Shown here: in pieces, positions 1 through 10,004 of the stretch
How positions within the stretch are numbered: position 1 is the first letter of the stretch
How the letters are laid out: each line of letters opens with the position of its first letter
Assembly: GCA_023525715.1 (NCBI GenBank)
Contig: CM042010.1
Location: 80,911,894-80,975,893 of the forward strand
Direction: 5' to 3'
Origin: Cichorium intybus
Taxonomy: Eukaryota > Streptophyta > Magnoliopsida > Asterales > Asteraceae
Length of the DNA stretch: 64,000 nt
Notes under the pieces: model-generated
Seen by the model: only the letters and a program-made list of their open reading frames with translations
Told to the model about the DNA's origin: nothing
The model's database searches: none
Made by a program: the position numbers and the translations under genes

Positions 1-573
1 TTATACCACACTTTCACCAAGAGACCCAAATGTGATTTGAGTCAAATTTATCTATGGCATTGTCGCCTTGGGCATATAAACAAGAATCGCATATCCCAAC
101 TTCAAAAGAGTGGACTTTTGAAGGCAAATGAGAATGACTCATTTGATATATGTGAATCTTGTTTACATGGCAAGATGACTAAAGCTCCTTTCTCGGGAAC
201 CAATGAGAGGGCAAAGGACTTGTTAGGAATCATACATACGGATGTATGTGGTCCTTTTAAGCCAATGACTAGATATGGTGAAAGATATTTCATCACCTTC
301 ACTGATGACTTTAGTCGTTATGGTTATGTTTATTTAATTAAACATAAACATGAGGCGTTTGAAATGTTCAAAACGTTTCAAAGTGAAGTTGAAAATCAAC
401 TCAACAAAATAATTAAAGTTCTTCGTTCTGATAGAGGAGGTGAATACTTAACTACAAACTTTATGGATCATCTTAAGACTTGTGGAATTGTTTCACAACT
501 TACTCCACCTGGAACACCACAACATGATATGAAAGGCGAAACCGAACACTATTGGATATGGTTCGATCCATGA
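1..573 (+). pseudogene. copia-1 integrase, N-terminal part (frameshifted)
   Basis: The frame is open from base 1 and belongs to a polyprotein that starts outside the window. It contains the GAG_pre-integrase zinc-binding His/Cys pattern (LWHCRLGH, then CESCLHGKM), followed by the integrase core with the first Asp in HTDVCGPF and the second in RSDRGGEY. Near 524-541 seven bases are missing relative to the sister copies at 42280 and 62400. The frame therefore leaves the NGVSERRNRT motif that holds the third catalytic residue and ends at a stop at 571-573. Integrase would insert the cDNA copy into nuclear DNA; this copy cannot make a complete one. Confidence 0.9.
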
Positions 574-2711
574 TGAGTAGAAGTACTCTACCTTTATCAT
601 TTTGGGGTTATGCTTTACAAACAGCTGCTCGTCTCCTAAACATGGCACCTACTAAGAAGGTAGATAAAACGCCTTATGAGATATGGCATGGAAGGGTTCC
701 ATCTTTATCTTATCTCAAGGTATGGGGTTGTGAAGCTTATGTTAGACAAGAAGCTTCAAACAAACTAGAACCCCGTTCAACTAAGTGTATCTTTGTAGGG
801 TATCCAAAAGATTGTCTTGGATACTACTTCTACAATCCCATAGAGAATAAGATATTTATTTCTCGAAAAGCTGAATTCCTAGAAAACAAGTTTTTGACGG
901 AAGAGGCTAGTGGGAGGTTTGTGGAACTTGAAGAACTTCAGGAACCACAGCCTGATACACAAGAAATTGGATCTAGCATTCAACAAGAAATTGTTGAACC
1001 TGAACAAACAGTTGATCAGGAACAAATTGTAACACAAGATGTTCGCAGATCTGGTAGGGTTCGATTTGAACCTGAAAGGTATGGTTACCTAATGATGGAA
1101 GAGGAATGTTATACGATAGATTCTGATGAACCCGTCAACTACCAGAGTGCAATGTCAGATCCTGAATCTGATAAATGGCTTGAAGCCATGAACACTGAGA
1201 TGCAATCCATGCACGATAACCAAGTCTGGAACTTGGTTAATCTTCCCACCAATTGTAAAACTGTTGGGAACAAGTGGGTTTTCAAGAAGAAAACCGACGT
1301 GGATGGAAATGTTCACACTTTTAAGGCTAGACTTGTCGGTAAAGGATACTCACAAACTCATGGTATTGACTATGATGAGACCTTTTCACCAGTGGCAATG
1401 ATCAAGTCGATTAGGATACTTTTTGCCATAGCCGCATACTATGATTATGAGATATGGCAAATGGATGTCAAGACCGCTTTCCTAAATGGACACTTATTGG
1501 AAGATGTCTATATGGATCAACCTGAAGGTTTTGTCGATCCTAAGCATCCAAACAAAGTATGCAAGCTTAAAAGATCTATCTATGGATTGAAGCAAGTGTC
1601 TCGAACATGGAACATCCGTTTTGATGAAAAAATTACAAATTTTGGATTCATCAAAAATGAGGATGACTCCTGTGTTTACAAGAAAGCTAGTGGGAGCATA
1701 GTCATATTCCTAGTATTGTATGTAGATGACATACTTTTATTTGGAAATGACATCCCAACCTTAAAAGGTGTCAAAGCATTCCTTGAGAACTGTTTCTCAA
1801 TGAAGGACTTAGGAGAAGCTGCTTATGTATTAGGCATAAAGATCTATAGAGATAGATCTAAGAGACTTATTGGTCTAAGCCAAAGTGTATATATTGATAA
1901 AATCTTGAAAAGGTTCAAGATGCAAGACTCCAAAAGAGGATTCTTGCCAATACCGCATGGTACCATCCTAAGTAAGTCTCAGTGCCCAAGCACTAGGACT
2001 GAACTTGAAAGGATGAAACATGTCCCATATGCTTCAGCAATTGGGTCCATCATGTATGCCATGTTATGCACTAGACCGGATGTCTCATGTGCCTTAAGCA
2101 TGACTAGTAGGTATCAACAGAACCCAGGTGAAGCCCACTGGACTGCTGTAAAGAACATTCTTAAGTACTTGAGAAGAACTAAAGACATGTTCTTAGTTTA
2201 CGGTGGTTTGGAAGAAAGCTTGAAGGTAAAGGGTTACACTGACGCAAGCTTCCAAACAGATAGGGATGATTCAAGATCTCAATCTGGGTATGTCTTTATT
2301 TTAAATGGAGGAGCCGTGTCTTGGAAGAGTTCCAAACAAGAAGTGATTGCACAATCCACTACAGAATCAGAATATGTTGCTGCTTCGGAAGCTGCTCAAG
2401 AAGCTGTCTGGATGAGAAAGTTCATTGAAGATCTAGGGGTTGTTCCTTCCATTCGGGACCCTATAGAAATCTTCTGTGACAATCTAGGTGCTATAGCTCA
2501 AGCAAAAGAACCTAGATCGCATCAAAAGACCAAACACATTCACCGAAGGTATAACTACATACGACATGAAGTTAAGAATGGTGAAATAAGTATTCACAAG
2601 GTTCATACAGATCAGAATTTGGCAGACCCATTCACGAAGCCTTTACCCCAAGCTAAGCATGAAAGTCACGCTAAGGGTATAGGACTTCGTTTTTCTAATG
2701 AATGGATTTGA
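552..2711 (+). CDS. copia-1 pol: integrase C-terminus, reverse transcriptase, RNase H
   Basis: This is the continuation of the polyprotein after the 7-base deletion; the ATG at 552 is internal, not a true start. The first ~150 residues are the integrase C-terminal part. The reverse transcriptase follows from about residue 200 (KWVFKKK, then WQMDVKTAFLNG with a catalytic Asp, then the YVDDILLFG active site). RNase H comes next (YTDASFQTD, TESEYVAASEA, FCDNLGAIAQA) up to the stop at 2709-2711. The enzyme would copy element RNA into cDNA inside cytoplasmic virus-like particles. The highly conserved VAKGYSQ motif reads VGKGYSQ here. The segment itself has no stop, but it has no start of its own. 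Confidence 0.92.
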   Translation: MDMVRSMMSRSTLPLSFWGYALQTAARLLNMAPTKKVDKTPYEIWHGRVPSLSYLKVWGCEAYVRQEASNKLEPRSTKCIFVGYPKDCLGYYFYNPIENKIFISRKAEFLENKFLTEEASGRFVELEELQEPQPDTQEIGSSIQQEIVEPEQTVDQEQIVTQDVRRSGRVRFEPERYGYLMMEEECYTIDSDEPVNYQSAMSDPESDKWLEAMNTEMQSMHDNQVWNLVNLPTNCKTVGNKWVFKKKTDVDGNVHTFKARLVGKGYSQTHGIDYDETFSPVAMIKSIRILFAIAAYYDYEIWQMDVKTAFLNGHLLEDVYMDQPEGFVDPKHPNKVCKLKRSIYGLKQVSRTWNIRFDEKITNFGFIKNEDDSCVYKKASGSIVIFLVLYVDDILLFGNDIPTLKGVKAFLENCFSMKDLGEAAYVLGIKIYRDRSKRLIGLSQSVYIDKILKRFKMQDSKRGFLPIPHGTILSKSQCPSTRTELERMKHVPYASAIGSIMYAMLCTRPDVSCALSMTSRYQQNPGEAHWTAVKNILKYLRRTKDMFLVYGGLEESLKVKGYTDASFQTDRDDSRSQSGYVFILNGGAVSWKSSKQEVIAQSTTESEYVAASEAAQEAVWMRKFIEDLGVVPSIRDPIEIFCDNLGAIAQAKEPRSHQKTKHIHRRYNYIRHEVKNGEISIHKVHTDQNLADPFTKPLPQAKHESHAKGIGLRFSNEWI

Positions 2712-3468
2712 TTTGTGTTTAGTGTTTTATGAATATGAACTTATGTAAACAACAAGAATTATGTAATATATGAAAGGTGATGTTTCATTCATAATTTTGT
2801 GTTTTAATATTAGCATGTTTAATCCTTGAATAATTTGATTATTCTAAATGTCCATAGTCGATCATAGTTGTGGGAGCAATTATGAAGTAAGACTAATATG
2901 AATTGGATTGGTTGACTTTTATGGGTAAAAGTAGCAAAAGGTTGCAACCAAATTCATAGGTACTTGTTAGTGAACAAGTATTGGACTTGACCCGTTTCAA
3001 GATCACTTCATGGATCATCATCATAAGTGATTCTTGAATAAAGGTATTATCATTGTATCCTTAGACCTGAGATGCATATTTGGGACTCAAGTGTATGGAG
3101 TACCATGCTTTGATATGGTTCACCGTTGTTCTTAAAAAAAAGACAACCATACAGACCATACTCAAGTATGTAGTCAAGACGGGATTTGTTCCTCTTATGT
3201 GTTGAGAGTTAGACATTTAAGGCGCCTGATTCAAAGTTGGACATAAAATGAGAATGATTAAGATCCATGTCTCATGTTCAACATGATGTCTGTGACAAAG
3301 GGATAATTGATAGATAACCTTGTACATCAATTAGAGCCTCGAGCTTTCTAAAGAATTGGATGTTGTTGAATGGCATTAAGTCATGTGTTATTGGGGACAG
3401 TGAAGTGTTGCTAGACGTCTATCACTGTCAATGTCATTCTATGATGCAACCTTGTGCAAGTGGGAGAT
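2712..3468 (+). other. copia-1 non-coding spacer with polypurine tract
   Basis: About 757 bases lie between the pol stop and the 3' LTR. I see no convincing ORF. The region is conserved in the sister element at 44473-45250. It ends in a purine-rich stretch, GCAAGTGGGAGAT (3456-3468), directly before the LTR's TGTTAG. That is the expected place and composition of the polypurine tract that primes plus-strand DNA synthesis. Confidence 0.7.
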
Positions 3469-4566
3469 TGTTAGTTCTGTATGCCCAAGGATGATCATAA
3501 AATAATATTACTAATAACACATGATCCTATAGGGTCACACCAATAACAAGTTAGACACCAATTTGATCATTTGATACAATGAATTTGATTTATCGTCAAA
3601 TGATATAATACTTGCAATTTATTCAGAGAATTATTATTTTATGGAAATTAATAATTACTCTAAGTTATGATTCATATGAGATGAATCAATATGAGTATGT
3701 ATATGATCATTTATATCATTTAATTGTTAGATGGTTTAAATGATAACTATCTAACCCTTTTCTTATTTTAAGTGTTAAAATGAATTTCACATGTGTGTAT
3801 AAATGTATAAATATTTATATTTTATGAAAATATATATATTTGAATACATATAATACATTATAGAAGATATATATATTTATATAAACATATATATAATTAT
3901 ATATATGTTAGTTATAAGTATATATATAAGTGAATAAATAAAAGGGTTAGATTTGGAAATGAAGGTTTATTATTTATAAGAACTTTTGACAATTCTTTAT
4001 AAATAATAAAAGCATGATTCTCTTGCCTTTTTGACCCATATGGCCGGCCTTCTCATGGTCTCCCCAAGGAGCATGAGTTTGAACATTAAAAGTATACAAG
4101 ATGCTTTATGTCTCCAAGAATTGACTAGGCTCTTTTGTTTAAAATAACTCTTGATACTCCACACTTGATAACCCCCATTCTCGGCCATTTTGGAGAGAGG
4201 ATAACCTTCACTTTCATGCTCAAAACACCAGCCTACTCCTTTGTTGCATGCAAAAATCGTTTTTCAAGCTCAAGGATTAAAGGTGTTCATCTTGCAAGTT
4301 TTGAAGACTAGCATCTAAGGTGATCTTACTTGTGGTGGACTAAGCTATAGAGGGTTTCTAGCTTGATTCCTTGTCATCAAAATCGTCCAAACTAAGGTCA
4401 ACAAGAAAGGGTATGATCTTGAACTCTATCTATGCTTCTTCTTCATCTTATCTCTACATGCATGTAGCATGATCCTCTTGAAAGTGAAACTTGTGTTCAT
4501 GATTTTATGCTTCCGTTACAACTTCAAGGTTTTGAAACTAATTACATGAACACTTGATTTCCAACA
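3469..4566 (+). repeat. copia-1 3' LTR
   Basis: The LTR is 1,098 bp, begins TGTTAGTTCT and ends CCAACA (TG...CA). It is AT-rich in its first half and contains a 13-bp perfect inverted repeat (3967-3979 with 3997-4009) and a GGCCGGCC palindrome at 4042-4049. Its first ~80 bases match the LTRs at 37652, 45251 and 57700; the middle has diverged. The sequence immediately outside is satellite. Confidence 0.9.
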
Positions 4567-4680
4567 ATCCCTTCATAATTGACTATAACCCATCACAACC
4601 CTTCCTATGGTCCACAACCCAGCACACAACCCTTTCTATGGTCCATAACCTATCACAACCCTTCATAATTAACCATAACC
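4567..4680 (+). repeat. 30-bp satellite array, remnant between copia-1 and LINE-1
   Basis: Just under four monomers of the CCATAACCC / CACAACCC / TTCATAATT type. The segment aligns with 23969-24082 in the large array, which carries the same variants (TTGACTATAACCC, a CACACAACCC unit, then ATTAACCATAACC). This fixes the pre-insertion context of both neighbouring elements. Confidence 0.85.
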
Positions 4681-4821
4681 ATGGTACATAACCCTTCATA
4701 GTGGACAAGCAGAAAACCGAGAAAAACCACAAGCAATTCTCTCTCTAAGCAATCTTTACGTTTTTTAAGCAATTTTAAAGTTTTTTAAACAATTTTTAAG
4801 TTATTGTGTTTTTATTAAAAT

Positions 4822-5530
4822 ATGGCTGGTGTTTCACCAGGCATAATTCCTGGTTCAGATCATTCTTTGGAAAATGAAAACGAAATGGGATATCATAATC
4901 AATTGTTTTCTACAAAATGTTTTATAGATACAGAAAATACTATCAATATTGTTGAAAAAAGAATAAAAAACATGAAAAACAAACAACCATGTATCTTCAA
5001 AGATCTTCATAGATGCATACAAAAAACAAATCTGTTATAAACCATGATCGTTTTACAAAATTACTTGCTGGAAAACAAATAGATATACATTCTCAACATG
5101 ATCTAGAAAAAGATAACAATTATCAAGTGTATGTGGCTGCTTCGACTTTAGTCAGTGATGTTTTCCAACATAACTGATGAATTTGTGATGCAAGTTAATG
5201 AAGATGGTGGCAAAGGTTCAGAGAGGATTGATGGTCTGATCACGGATTACTCTTCTTCTGAAGAGAATGAAGATGAAGATGAACACGAAAATGATGAATC
5301 TAACGTTGAGCCAATGGTTGACCCGTCTAGCAACAAAGGTGAATGCATGCTACACCAAGTCATGGCTGATGATGCTGTTTGTGTTAAGTATCTCGGAAAT
5401 GAAGATGGTGATTATGATGAATGTCCGATCCCATTGGTTACTAATAAACGTGACCACATGATCAACCATTTCACATCCGGAGATGGACCGGCTAAAGGTG
5501 ATATCTCATCTGCAAGTGGAGAAGAAGATA
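4822..5530 (+). pseudogene. LINE-1 ORF1, N-terminal part (degenerate)
   Basis: It starts with the MAGVSPGIIPG peptide shared by all three LINE copies (25735, 36810), which identifies the start codon. The frame closes at 5038-5040. A homologous stretch continues in another frame (around 5079-5150), and the original frame is resumed from about 5155 to the gypsy insertion. The last part is rich in Asp and Glu (SSEENEDEDEHEND) and has a CMLHQV motif like those in the sister copies. This N-terminal region has no recognisable fold and is probably disordered. Joined across the gypsy insertion, the frame runs straight into the segment starting at 10840. Confidence 0.8.
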
Positions 5531-6140
5531 TGATACGTGTATGGGCTGATTATAGTAAGGTTTAGGAGATTTGAGATTGGATTTCGTGTATGGGTGTTTG
5601 TTTGGTGAATTGCAGCAGAATTAACAATAAAAATTAAGGATAGAGTGATAAACAACCTAGACCTATAGATTGATTATCGTTTGAAGACAAGCTAAGACCT
5701 ATTAACTTGAATTCGTGTCAAATCAGGAAATCATCCCTCAAAGACGAAAATGTGAGTGTAAGCTACAAACTCAATGAACAAAGTTCTTGTTTTCTTGATT
5801 AATTTTCGTATTCTAGCTGTTACAAGCAAAAAGAAATGGCTATAAAGCCTAAACATAAAGATGGGAGTTACAAAACAACCCAACAGCCAAGTTATTTAAG
5901 AAACTACTAACTACTCATCAAAACAAACTTAAATGACTTATTAAATGAAAGAAAACGTTTCAAACTTCAAATTAACTCCAAATGCAACCCAAATGCATCC
6001 AAATGCCTTGAAATGTGCAGCCCTAATCCATGCAAGTGATCATGCAAACTCCATGGGCCATTGAGCCCAAACAGCCTTCAAATCCTTTAAACAAGACCAA
6101 CCCATCACCTTTTGGGCCCTCATTCTCCATGCATGCATCA
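5531..6140 (-). repeat. gypsy 3' LTR
   Basis: 610 bp. From about position 5660 onward it is almost identical to the other LTR; the one substitution I see is ACCAACCC here against ACCAACGC. Near its left end it has about 83 bases that the partner lacks. It is the 3' LTR because the coding strand is -. Confidence 0.9.
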
Positions 6141-6361
6141 TCCCCTCCCTCTTGGAAAGGAATTGTCCTCAATTCAGCAAGGCCATCATCATCCAAATAT
6201 GGTGAAAGATCCCCCACGTTAAATGTCGCATGCACACCAAAGTCTCCTCCTAAATCCACCTTGTAAGCATTATCATTCACCCTTGCCACCACCTTGAAAG
6301 GACCCTCCGCGCGTGGCATCAATTTGTTCTTCCTTTTGTTAGGAAAACGTTCCTTTCTCAT
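6023..6361 (-). pseudogene. gypsy integrase C-terminal domain, running into the 3' LTR
   Basis: Starts within the integrase C-terminal region. MRKERFPNKRKNKLMPRAEGPFKV matches the GPF-type motif of gypsy integrases, and ATFNVGDLSPYLDDD followed by LRTIPFQ matches the usual plant gypsy tail. A TAA stop at about 6385 separates it from the main integrase frame; the codons on both sides of the stop are in the same frame, so it is a simple nonsense change. The last ~40 codons lie inside the LTR. No canonical chromodomain is evident. Confidence 0.78.
6141..6153 (-). other. gypsy polypurine tract
   Basis: On the - strand this reads AAGAGGGAGGGGA directly before the 3' LTR. Composition and position fit the plus-strand primer. 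Confidence 0.75.
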
Positions 6362-6385
6362 GTGTACCCATACTAGATCACCTTC

Positions 6386-7513
6386 TTAAAAGACACGTGG
6401 TTTCCTATGCTTGTTGGACTTTTGTTTGTACACCTCATTCACAGATTCTATCTTCTCACGAACTTGTTGGTATAGTTTCATCATGGCCTTCAACTTGTCA
6501 TTAGCATCCTTGTGAACCAATTCATCCTTTGGCAATGGAATCAAATCCAAAGGCATGTAAGGATTCACACCATACACCACTTCAAAAGGAGAGTGACCTG
6601 TTGCATAAGTAGGAGAACGATTATAGGCAAATTCAGCATGTGCAAGTTTGATATCCCAATCTTTTTGAGTTTTGTTTACTAGCCCCCTCAACAAAGTACC
6701 CAAAGTTCTATTAGTCACCTCCGTTTGCCCATCCGTTTGTGGATGATGGGATGTACTAAAAAGTAACTTAGTACCAACTTTCCTCCACAAAGTATTCCAA
6801 AAATAACTCAAGAACTTGGAATCCCGATCAGAAACAATGGTTTTAGGAATCCCATGCAAACGAACCACCTCTTTAAAGTACAAATCAGCCACATTAGATG
6901 CATCATTGGTTTTATGACATGGCACAAAGTGAGCCATTTTCGAAAACCTATCGACCACTACCATAATGGAATCCTTCCCCCTTTGAGTTCTAGGCAAAGC
7001 CACAATGAAATCCATGGACACATCTTCCCAAGGACGAATAGGAACCGGCAAAGGAGTGTAAACACCATGCTTGAAAGTTGTTTTCGCCATGTGACATGTA
7101 ACACACTTGCCCACAATGTTGGTTACATCCCCCAACATCTTAGGCCAAAAGAAATGTTCTTTAAGCACCTCCAAAGTTTTGGTAACGCCAAAATGACCAG
7201 CTAAACCACCACCATGAGCTTCACGAATCAGCAACTCACGTATTGCATGTTTTGGAACACAAAGGCGATTGCCTTTGAATAAAAAGCCATCTTGCACCAT
7301 GAATTCACCATTGGGACCACCTGCACATTTTAAAAACAAATCTCCAAAGTCCACATCAGATTCATAGTAATTCTTCAAGGTTTCAAACCCCAACAAACGA
7401 ACATCCAAAGTTGCCAACAAAGTGTAACGTCTTGATAAAGCATCAACCACCACGTTACTTTTGCCATCCTTGTATTTGCATGAAAATGAAAGGATTGCAA
7501 GAACTCCACCCAC
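6386..7513 (-). CDS. gypsy pol: RNase H end and integrase
   Basis: Residues ~12-30 carry the RNase H end (NVVVDALSRR). The integrase zinc-binding region follows (HGGGLAGHFGVTKT, then CVTCHMAKT) and then the DDE core: Asp in SMDFIVALPR, Asp in SDRDSKFLSYFW, and Glu in HPQTDGQTEVTNRT. All three catalytic residues are present. The frame ends at a premature stop before the C-terminal domain. It overlaps the upstream RNase H frame (7375-7707) in a different phase, so a frameshift lies between about 7375 and 7513. The first Met is internal to the polyprotein. Confidence 0.88.
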   Translation of the reverse strand: MGGVLAILSFSCKYKDGKSNVVVDALSRRYTLLATLDVRLLGFETLKNYYESDVDFGDLFLKCAGGPNGEFMVQDGFLFKGNRLCVPKHAIRELLIREAHGGGLAGHFGVTKTLEVLKEHFFWPKMLGDVTNIVGKCVTCHMAKTTFKHGVYTPLPVPIRPWEDVSMDFIVALPRTQRGKDSIMVVVDRFSKMAHFVPCHKTNDASNVADLYFKEVVRLHGIPKTIVSDRDSKFLSYFWNTLWRKVGTKLLFSTSHHPQTDGQTEVTNRTLGTLLRGLVNKTQKDWDIKLAHAEFAYNRSPTYATGHSPFEVVYGVNPYMPLDLIPLPKDELVHKDANDKLKAMMKLYQQVREKIESVNEVYKQKSNKHRKPRVF

Positions 7514-7707
7514 TTTGCATGTCTTGTGCTCAATTTTTGTTGCCCATTGATGTACTTCAAGGATTCATGATCAGAATGCAAAATGAAATGATTTGCACGC
7601 AAATAATGACTCCAATGATCTAAAGCACGAACAATAGCATAAAACTCCTTATCATAAGTGCAATAATTCAAACGAGCACCACCCAATTTTTCAGAAAAAA
7701 TAAGCAA
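7375..7707 (-). pseudogene. gypsy RNase H fragment
   Basis: The peptide contains LNYCTYDKEFYAIVRALDHW and FILHSDHESLKYI, typical of the RNase H domain that follows gypsy reverse transcriptase. It then drifts into the wrong phase near its end, where the next frame takes over. Upstream it overlaps the reverse transcriptase frame (7691-8212), again in another phase. Two frameshifts thus bracket RNase H. The domain would remove the RNA strand during reverse transcription. Confidence 0.8.
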
Positions 7708-8212
7708 TAGGACGCTTGGCTTGGATCAAAACAGCCCTAATACCAACTCCACTTGCATCACACTCCACTTCAAATGGTTGAGAAAAATCAGGAAGAGCCA
7801 AAATAGGAGCATTACACAACAATTCCTTGAGTTTCTCAAATGCCTTTTGAGCTTCCTCTCCCCATGCAAAGACTCCTTTCTTCAAACAACCTGTTATGGG
7901 ACTTGCAATGGTGCTAAAGTCACGAACAAACCTCCTACAAAAAGAAGCAAGACCATGAAATGACCTAACTTCAGAGATGTTAGTAGGAATAGGCCATGAC
8001 TTGATTGCTTCTGTTTTGGATGGATCCACAGACACGCCATCTCTCGACACCACAAAACCCAAAAATGCCACCTCTTCCACCAAAAATGAACATTTTTCTA
8101 GCTTCCCATAGAGTTTTTGAGCTCTAAGGGTCTCGAAAACCTGTTTTAAGTGGCCTAAATGATCCTCCAAGCTCTTGCTATATACCAAGATATCATCAAG
8201 GTATACCACCAC
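7691..8212 (-). pseudogene. gypsy reverse transcriptase, C-terminal half
   Basis: It begins at the active site, VVYLDDILVYSKS, and continues through FLGFVVSRDGV, thumb-region sequence and the start of the RNase H link (ALPDFSQPFEVECDASGVGI). The N-terminal half of the same domain is in the 8155-9948 frame. That frame goes out of phase just before YLDDIL, so the catalytic site is split by a frameshift at roughly 8200-8220. Confidence 0.85.
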
Positions 8213-9948
8213 AACCTGCCCAAAAAAGATTTCAGCACTTCATTCATTAGTCGCATGAAAGTGCTAGGTGCATTAGTTAGACCAAACGGCATCACGGTCC
8301 ATTCATACAAGCCATGTTTAGTTTTAAAGGCTGTTTTCCATTCATCCCCTTCACGCATACGAATCTGATGGTAACCACTTCTCAAATCAATTTTTGAGAA
8401 CATAATGGAACCATGTAACTCGTCCAACAAGTCATCAATTCTAGGAATAGGAAATCGGTATTTTATGGTGATGTTATTAACAGCCCTACTATCAACACAC
8501 ATCCTCCAAGAACCATCTTTTTTTGGAACCAACAACACGGGAACAGCACAAGGACTTAGGCTTTCACGAACATAACCCATTTTCATGAGTTCATCAATTT
8601 GTTTTTGCAACTCCTTTGTCACCTCCGGATTACATCTATAGGCAGCTTTATTAGGCAAAGGAGCACCCGGAATAAGATCAATTTGGTGTTCAATACCACG
8701 GATTGGAGGCAAACCCGGTGGTAATTCACTTGGAAACACATCTTGGAATTCATGTAACAAATCAGCAATACGACTTTCTTCATGCACCATTTTTGCCACC
8801 TTTGCATGCTCATCAGCCACAAGCATATAAATCACATCACCTTGGTCAAGAGCTTGCTCCACCTCCCTTTCACTAGCAAACATAGAAAGATTAGGTTTTT
8901 TAACTTGTTTAGAATTCATGGACCTTATGGCCGTTGGGGACATGGGTTTTAACACAATTTTTTTATTATTGTGTCTCAACTCATATTCGTTACTTCTCCC
9001 CCTATGTAACACGTCCCTATCAAATTGCCAAGGACGCCCCAACAAGATATGACATGCATCCATTGGAATAACATCACACAACACTTCATCTTTATAAGAC
9101 CCCATAGTTAGACCAACTCTAACCTGTTTTGTCACCTTTATTTTGCTTCCATCATCCAACCAGTGAAGAGCATATGGTTTTGGATGGTTTGTAGTAGACA
9201 AACCCAATTTGGTCACCATTTCATTAGAAGCAACATTGGTACAACTTCCACCATCAATGATCAAACTACACCACTTGTCTCTAACCAAACATTTGGTGTG
9301 AAACAATTGGTCTCGTTGATCCATATCAGCCACAGTTTGAACCACTTGAGTTTTAAGGGTTCTAAGCACCAAAACCGTGTCATAGATGGGTGCCTCATAC
9401 TCCACTTCCTCCTCTTCATCTTCTTGTTGTGGTGCATCATGAAAAAGACCAGCCAACCTCTCTTCTTCCTCTAACACTTCACGACATTCAATGACCTCCC
9501 TCAAAGTCACCACCCTTTTGTTTGGACAAGCATTTTGGAAATGACCAAAACCTTGACACTTGAAACATCTAATTTTTGCCAAACTAGTTTCTTTGGTACC
9601 ACTAGTAAGTTTAGGAGCCACGGGAACATTATTAGAACCAGAAGGAGTAGAAACAGAATTTGGTCTATTGCTAGACTCGGGTTTGGACCATGACTTGGAC
9701 TTGGAGTTTTCAAGAGTAGAACTTCCGCCATAACGTGCCTTGGCTTGTCCCTCCAACTTCAAACATAAACCACAAAGAGTTCCAAAATCAGCATAAGGAT
9801 ACAACTCCACGACATTGGCAATGTTGTAGTTCAACCCTTTGAGAAAACGAGTCATTTTTTGTTCTTCAACTTCTTCAATATCCCCCATCAAGGACAACTT
9901 TTCAAATTCATCAATGTATTCGCCAACACTCATTTTTCCTTGCTTCAA
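8155..9948 (-). CDS. gypsy gag C-terminus, zinc knuckle, protease and reverse transcriptase N-terminal half
   Basis: Domain order: the end of the gag capsid region (MSVGEYIDEFEKLSLMGD, residues ~1-70), a CCHC knuckle CFKCQGFGHFQNAC at about residue 128 (RNA binding), a retropepsin-like segment with LIIDGGSCTNVAS near residue 230, then reverse transcriptase from about residue 430 (LVPKKDGSWRMCVDSRAVN, FSKIDLRSGYHQIR, FGLTNAPSTFMRLMN). The end of the frame is out of phase with the YLDDIL active site. The Met at 9948 is not a real start: gag homology continues upstream in another frame. The DGG form of the protease motif replaces the common D-T/S-G and is known in some plant gypsy elements. Confidence 0.88.
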   Translation of the reverse strand: MKQGKMSVGEYIDEFEKLSLMGDIEEVEEQKMTRFLKGLNYNIANVVELYPYADFGTLCGLCLKLEGQAKARYGGSSTLENSKSKSWSKPESSNRPNSVSTPSGSNNVPVAPKLTSGTKETSLAKIRCFKCQGFGHFQNACPNKRVVTLREVIECREVLEEEERLAGLFHDAPQQEDEEEEVEYEAPIYDTVLVLRTLKTQVVQTVADMDQRDQLFHTKCLVRDKWCSLIIDGGSCTNVASNEMVTKLGLSTTNHPKPYALHWLDDGSKIKVTKQVRVGLTMGSYKDEVLCDVIPMDACHILLGRPWQFDRDVLHRGRSNEYELRHNNKKIVLKPMSPTAIRSMNSKQVKKPNLSMFASEREVEQALDQGDVIYMLVADEHAKVAKMVHEESRIADLLHEFQDVFPSELPPGLPPIRGIEHQIDLIPGAPLPNKAAYRCNPEVTKELQKQIDELMKMGYVRESLSPCAVPVLLVPKKDGSWRMCVDSRAVNNITIKYRFPIPRIDDLLDELHGSIMFSKIDLRSGYHQIRMREGDEWKTAFKTKHGLYEWTVMPFGLTNAPSTFMRLMNEVLKSFLGRLWWYTLMISWYIARAWRII

Positions 9949-10004
9949 ATCAGCAATCTTCTTGTAAGTAGCAATTCTATGAGTAGAAGGAACATATCTT
10001 TTTC

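Larger units (their letters stand above)
1..4566 (+). mobile_element. Ty1/copia retrotransposon copia-1, 3' part
   Basis: The 5' LTR, leader, gag and protease lie outside the window. What remains is integrase, reverse transcriptase and RNase H, a non-coding spacer, a polypurine tract and the 3' LTR. The order integrase before reverse transcriptase defines the copia superfamily. The LTR ends in CCAACA at 4566 and is followed directly by satellite DNA beginning ATCCC. The paralogous satellite stretch at 23969 reads straight through this point, so the element inserted into the array and ATCCC is the likely right-hand target duplication. It belongs to the same family as the elements at 37652 and 57700 and is closer in protein sequence to the latter. 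A 7-base deletion in integrase makes it defective. Confidence 0.93.

Noticed and set aside
3997..4188. 63-codon - strand frame in the copia-1 LTR
   Set aside because: Lies within LTR regulatory sequence, has no homologue in the sister LTRs and no domain.
4561..4700. A second copia 5' LTR or primer site after 4566
   Set aside because: No TGGTATCAGAGCC follows this LTR; the next bases are satellite, so this is the 3' LTR of copia-1.
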